Below are positions 29,982 through 32,055 of a stretch of DNA of 32,055 nucleotides, piece after piece. Below the pieces are notes generated by a model. It saw only the letters and a program-made list of their open reading frames with translations, was not told the DNA's origin and ran no database searches. The number at the start of each line of letters is the position of its first letter. Positions within the stretch are counted from its first letter, which is position 1. Made by a program: the position numbers and the translations under genes. Source of the DNA: a virus; IMG/VR virus record IMGVR_UViG_3300013006_002374, positions 1 through 32,055 of that record. One strand, written 5' to 3'.

Positions 29982-30211
29982 TAGAAGTATTTAAACAAAC
30001 TTCTTCGTTGTACAAGAGGAACGCGCTTCTTTTTACCTTTTTTACCGACTACCGTTGCCCCTAAAAATTTAGGTATTCGCATATCACCTGGTGCATAAAA
30101 ATCGGAATTTCCTACTGCCCCACCATGTCCCATACTTGATGCATCACCGAAGACCCCACCTGCACCAGCAGTATTATCCTCTTGCATAACATATTCTTTA
30201 AACGTTTTCAT
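29981..30211 (-). CDS. Small Gly-rich protein with capsid leader
   Basis: 76 residues. MKTFKEYVMQE|DNTAGAG: a very T4-like leader. The body is glycine-rich (GGVFGDASSMGHGGAVGNSD), then FYAPGDMRIPKFLG and a basic tail (VVGKKGKKKRVPLVQRRSLF) that could bind DNA. The pattern fits a small internal head protein. Upstream on the minus strand lies CATAAATA (30244-30251, overlapping the uvsY start codon), a possible late promoter. Confidence 0.6.
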   Translation of the reverse strand: MKTFKEYVMQEDNTAGAGGVFGDASSMGHGGAVGNSDFYAPGDMRIPKFLGATVVGKKGKKKRVPLVQRRSLFKYF

Positions 30212-30249
30212 GGTATTGATTTTTGTATATATGAGTCTATAATGTATTT

Positions 30250-30645
30250 ATGAGTCTGCTACAGAAATATATATTAGAGTTAGAAGAGGATGTTAAGCTA
30301 GATGAACTTAACTTAAAGGAAGCCGCACTTATGTTACCAGCAAAGAAGGCAAAATGGGTATCACGTCTTATGCTTGAAAAAGCTGCTTTGAATGAATTAT
30401 TAAGAAAGAAGGAAAAAACAGCAAATGAAGTTGTAGATGAATTGCGCAAAGAATCGGCAGTAAAGTTAGCTTTACCGACGCTTCAAAATGCAGCTGAAAG
30501 ACATGGTCAGGTTATAGCAATTAGCAATGAAGTTAGAGAGCGTCAAGCTGTTATAGAGTTCTTGGAGCGGGTAGAGAAGACAATGCACAGTATTGGGTTT
30601 GATATTAAAAATTTAATCGAATTAATTAAGATGGAGACCGCATAG
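30250..30645 (+). CDS. uvsY: UvsY recombination mediator
   Basis: 131 residues, close to the 137 of T4 UvsY. LELEEDVKLDELNLKEAALM, then LPAKKAKWVSRLMLEKAALN and LRKKEKTANE, follow the T4 pattern of an N-terminal helical, lysine-rich part (D-V-x-I-D-x-x-x-L-x-x-E-A ... K-W-x), and IGFDIKNLIELIKMETA matches the C-terminal 'G-F-a-I-k-h-i' end. UvsY loads the UvsX recombinase onto gp32-covered single strands. The uvsW gene follows with its GTG on the last base of the uvsY stop, an arrangement kept near each other in T4-like phages. Confidence 0.82.
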   Translation: MSLLQKYILELEEDVKLDELNLKEAALMLPAKKAKWVSRLMLEKAALNELLRKKEKTANEVVDELRKESAVKLALPTLQNAAERHGQVIAISNEVRERQAVIEFLERVEKTMHSIGFDIKNLIELIKMETA

Positions 30646-32055
30646 TGGTATATTTTGATTTAGATAAAAATAAAACAACAGGCGTCCTCACAGGAGATCA
30701 TTTAAATGATGTTCGTGAACATTTCTCTGTAAAGAATGAGGGCGCTAGATTTGCTAGAATGAGAGGACGGTTCATACCATCTCGCACTTATGCTATTACA
30801 CCTGCAGGTCGATTAGACCCATGCTTGTTTTTTGAAATTACTAGGTTCTTACTTCAGAATGATTACTGCAAACAAGACCAAATTCGAGCATCAAAAGAGT
30901 TTCTTGAAGCTATTATACCTGGCCCAACTACATATCAAAAAGGTGTTCATTATACCAATCAACCATATAATAACCTTTCTCTAGAATTAAGGGATTATCA
31001 AAAAGCAGTTGTAACAAGATGTCTTGATACGGGAAGAGGAGTGGTTGTGCTAGCAACTGCAGGCGGTAAGACGCTAATTATGGCATCTCTTTTATCAAAT
31101 TTCTTTTACATGAAGAATAATTTTAAGTGTTTGTTAATAGTACCGGATTTAGGATTAGTTGAGCAAACGTTTTCTGATTTTACATCTTATAATGTACCAT
31201 TTTCAATTCGTAAGTGGACGGGAAGTAACCCTCTCGAAGGTGATAAAGGATGTGCCGCAAACGTTATTATTGCCAATCTAGGAATTTTACAGTCAGAAAA
31301 ATCTAATTTGGACTGGATTGAGGATATTGATATGCTGGTGTTTGATGAAATACATAAAGCTCGCCGGGGTAATCAGGTTAATAAAATTATTAAGAAAATG
31401 AAAACGAATATCCGATTCGGGTTTACTGGTACTATGCCTGAGGAAAAGCTTGATCAATGGAATATAATTGGTAAGATAGGGCCTATTATCTACGAGAAGA
31501 ACAGTTATCAGTTACGTAATGAGAAGTATATTTCCAACGTTAATGCAAATATTTTAGAAATGAATTACAATTCAAAGCCTCCAGCAATAACGGAGCTTTC
31601 TAATCCTGCAGAACGGTATAAAGCTGAGTTAGAATTTTTGTTTACTAATACTTTTCGCAACAACACAATTGCTGCTCTTTGTAATAATGCCCCTAATAAT
31701 GTACTAATACTAGTAGATTTTATTCGCCATGGTGAAGAGCTACAACAAGTATTAACATCTACTTGTAATCGAAAGAAAGTTTTCTTTATTCGAGGAGAAG
31801 TTGAAGTAAAAGATAGAGAGCAAGTACGAGATTTAATGGAGAAGAGTAACGATGTGGTTTGTGTTGCTATTAGTAAGATTTTCAGTACCGGGGTAAATAT
31901 TAAAAATTTACATTTTATTGTGTTTGCAGGCGGTGGCAAGGCGAAGGTACGCACCATTCAAAGTATTGGAAGAGGGTTGAGACTACATACATCCAAAGAG
32001 AAGCTGTATATCATTGACATAGCAGATCAATTTACATATGGTAAGCGTCATCAAC
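30645..32055 (+). CDS. uvsW: UvsW-like DNA helicase, 3' truncated
   Basis: About 470 residues are visible; the frame is open at the right edge. Start GTG at 30645 shares the last base of the uvsY stop. Superfamily 2 motifs: LRDYQ (Q/Ia region, residues 116-120), VVVLATAGGKT (Walker A, 137-143), MLVFDEIHKA (DEIH, motif II), RFGFTGTMP (motif III), and TIQSIGRGLR (motif VI). UvsW unwinds branched DNA and D-loops and supports the switch from origin- to recombination-dependent replication. The N-terminal part (YFDLDKNKTTGVLTGDHLND) fits the small UvsW N-terminal domain. Confidence 0.93.
   Translation, partial: MVYFDLDKNKTTGVLTGDHLNDVREHFSVKNEGARFARMRGRFIPSRTYAITPAGRLDPCLFFEITRFLLQNDYCKQDQIRASKEFLEAIIPGPTTYQKGVHYTNQPYNNLSLELRDYQKAVVTRCLDTGRGVVVLATAGGKTLIMASLLSNFFYMKNNFKCLLIVPDLGLVEQTFSDFTSYNVPFSIRKWTGSNPLEGDKGCAANVIIANLGILQSEKSNLDWIEDIDMLVFDEIHKARRGNQVNKIIKKMKTNIRFGFTGTMPEEKLDQWNIIGKIGPIIYEKNSYQLRNEKYISNVNANILEMNYNSKPPAITELSNPAERYKAELEFLFTNTFRNNTIAALCNNAPNNVLILVDFIRHGEELQQVLTSTCNRKKVFFIRGEVEVKDREQVRDLMEKSNDVVCVAISKIFSTGVNIKNLHFIVFAGGGKAKVRTIQSIGRGLRLHTSKEKLYIIDIADQFTYGKRHQ

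Overview
The window is a gene-dense, AT-rich piece of a T4-like (tailed, contractile-tail type) phage genome, most likely from an aquatic or marine phage. The anchors are UvsY next to a UvsW helicase, a PhoH-like ATPase, a SegE-like GIY-YIG protein, FolE/QueD/QueE of the 7-deazaguanine pathway, T4-type late promoters (ATAAATA core), and many short proteins whose first residues look like T4 prohead-targeting leaders (compare MKTFKQFLLE|A here with the T4 type MKTYQEFIAE|A). No bacterial housekeeping genes are present. The host cannot be named from this window.

Layout. 1-940: a signal-peptide protein with a FecR-like domain, truncated at the left edge. 961-2992 (minus): a lysis module running holin-like, lipoprotein, short one-TM protein, lipoprotein, 49-residue lipoprotein, M15 endolysin. 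3077-3337: an isolated, GC-rich, strongly translated 65-residue gene with a perfect intrinsic terminator. 3373-16004: a glycan island of about twelve glycosyltransferases, a methyltransferase, a RmlD-like reductase and two small related helical proteins, arranged as tightly coupled blocks on both strands. Within its left end sits a complete one-piece tmRNA gene (4464-4869) behind a T4-type late promoter. 16068-16883: a glycine-rich tail-fibre tip or adhesin.

16880-30211 is a mostly minus-strand block in which single plus-strand genes (phoH, folE, a 182-residue protein) are interspersed. It holds queE, queD and folE, a P-loop kinase, and a large set of proteins with a short amphipathic leader ending in (hydrophobic)-x-E. 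These include a retropepsin/RimB-like peptidase, an NMNAT-like nucleotidyltransferase, a KxDG ligase-like protein and a PD-(D/E)XK-like protein. I read this as a cargo set packed inside the capsid and delivered with the DNA. 30250 to the end: uvsY and the start of uvsW, truncated at the right edge.

How the parts fit: recombination and replication functions (UvsW/UvsY), nucleobase-precursor synthesis (FolE, QueD, QueE), late virion genes behind ATAAATA promoters that often sit only 4-5 bases before the start codon, a lysis module, and a surface or virion glycosylation island. The most unusual items are the late-promoter-linked tmRNA with a 33-residue tag ending in Leu-Val, and the apparent capsid-cargo leader shared by about a dozen otherwise unrelated proteins. 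No gene-free stretch exceeds 300 bases except where the tmRNA lies.
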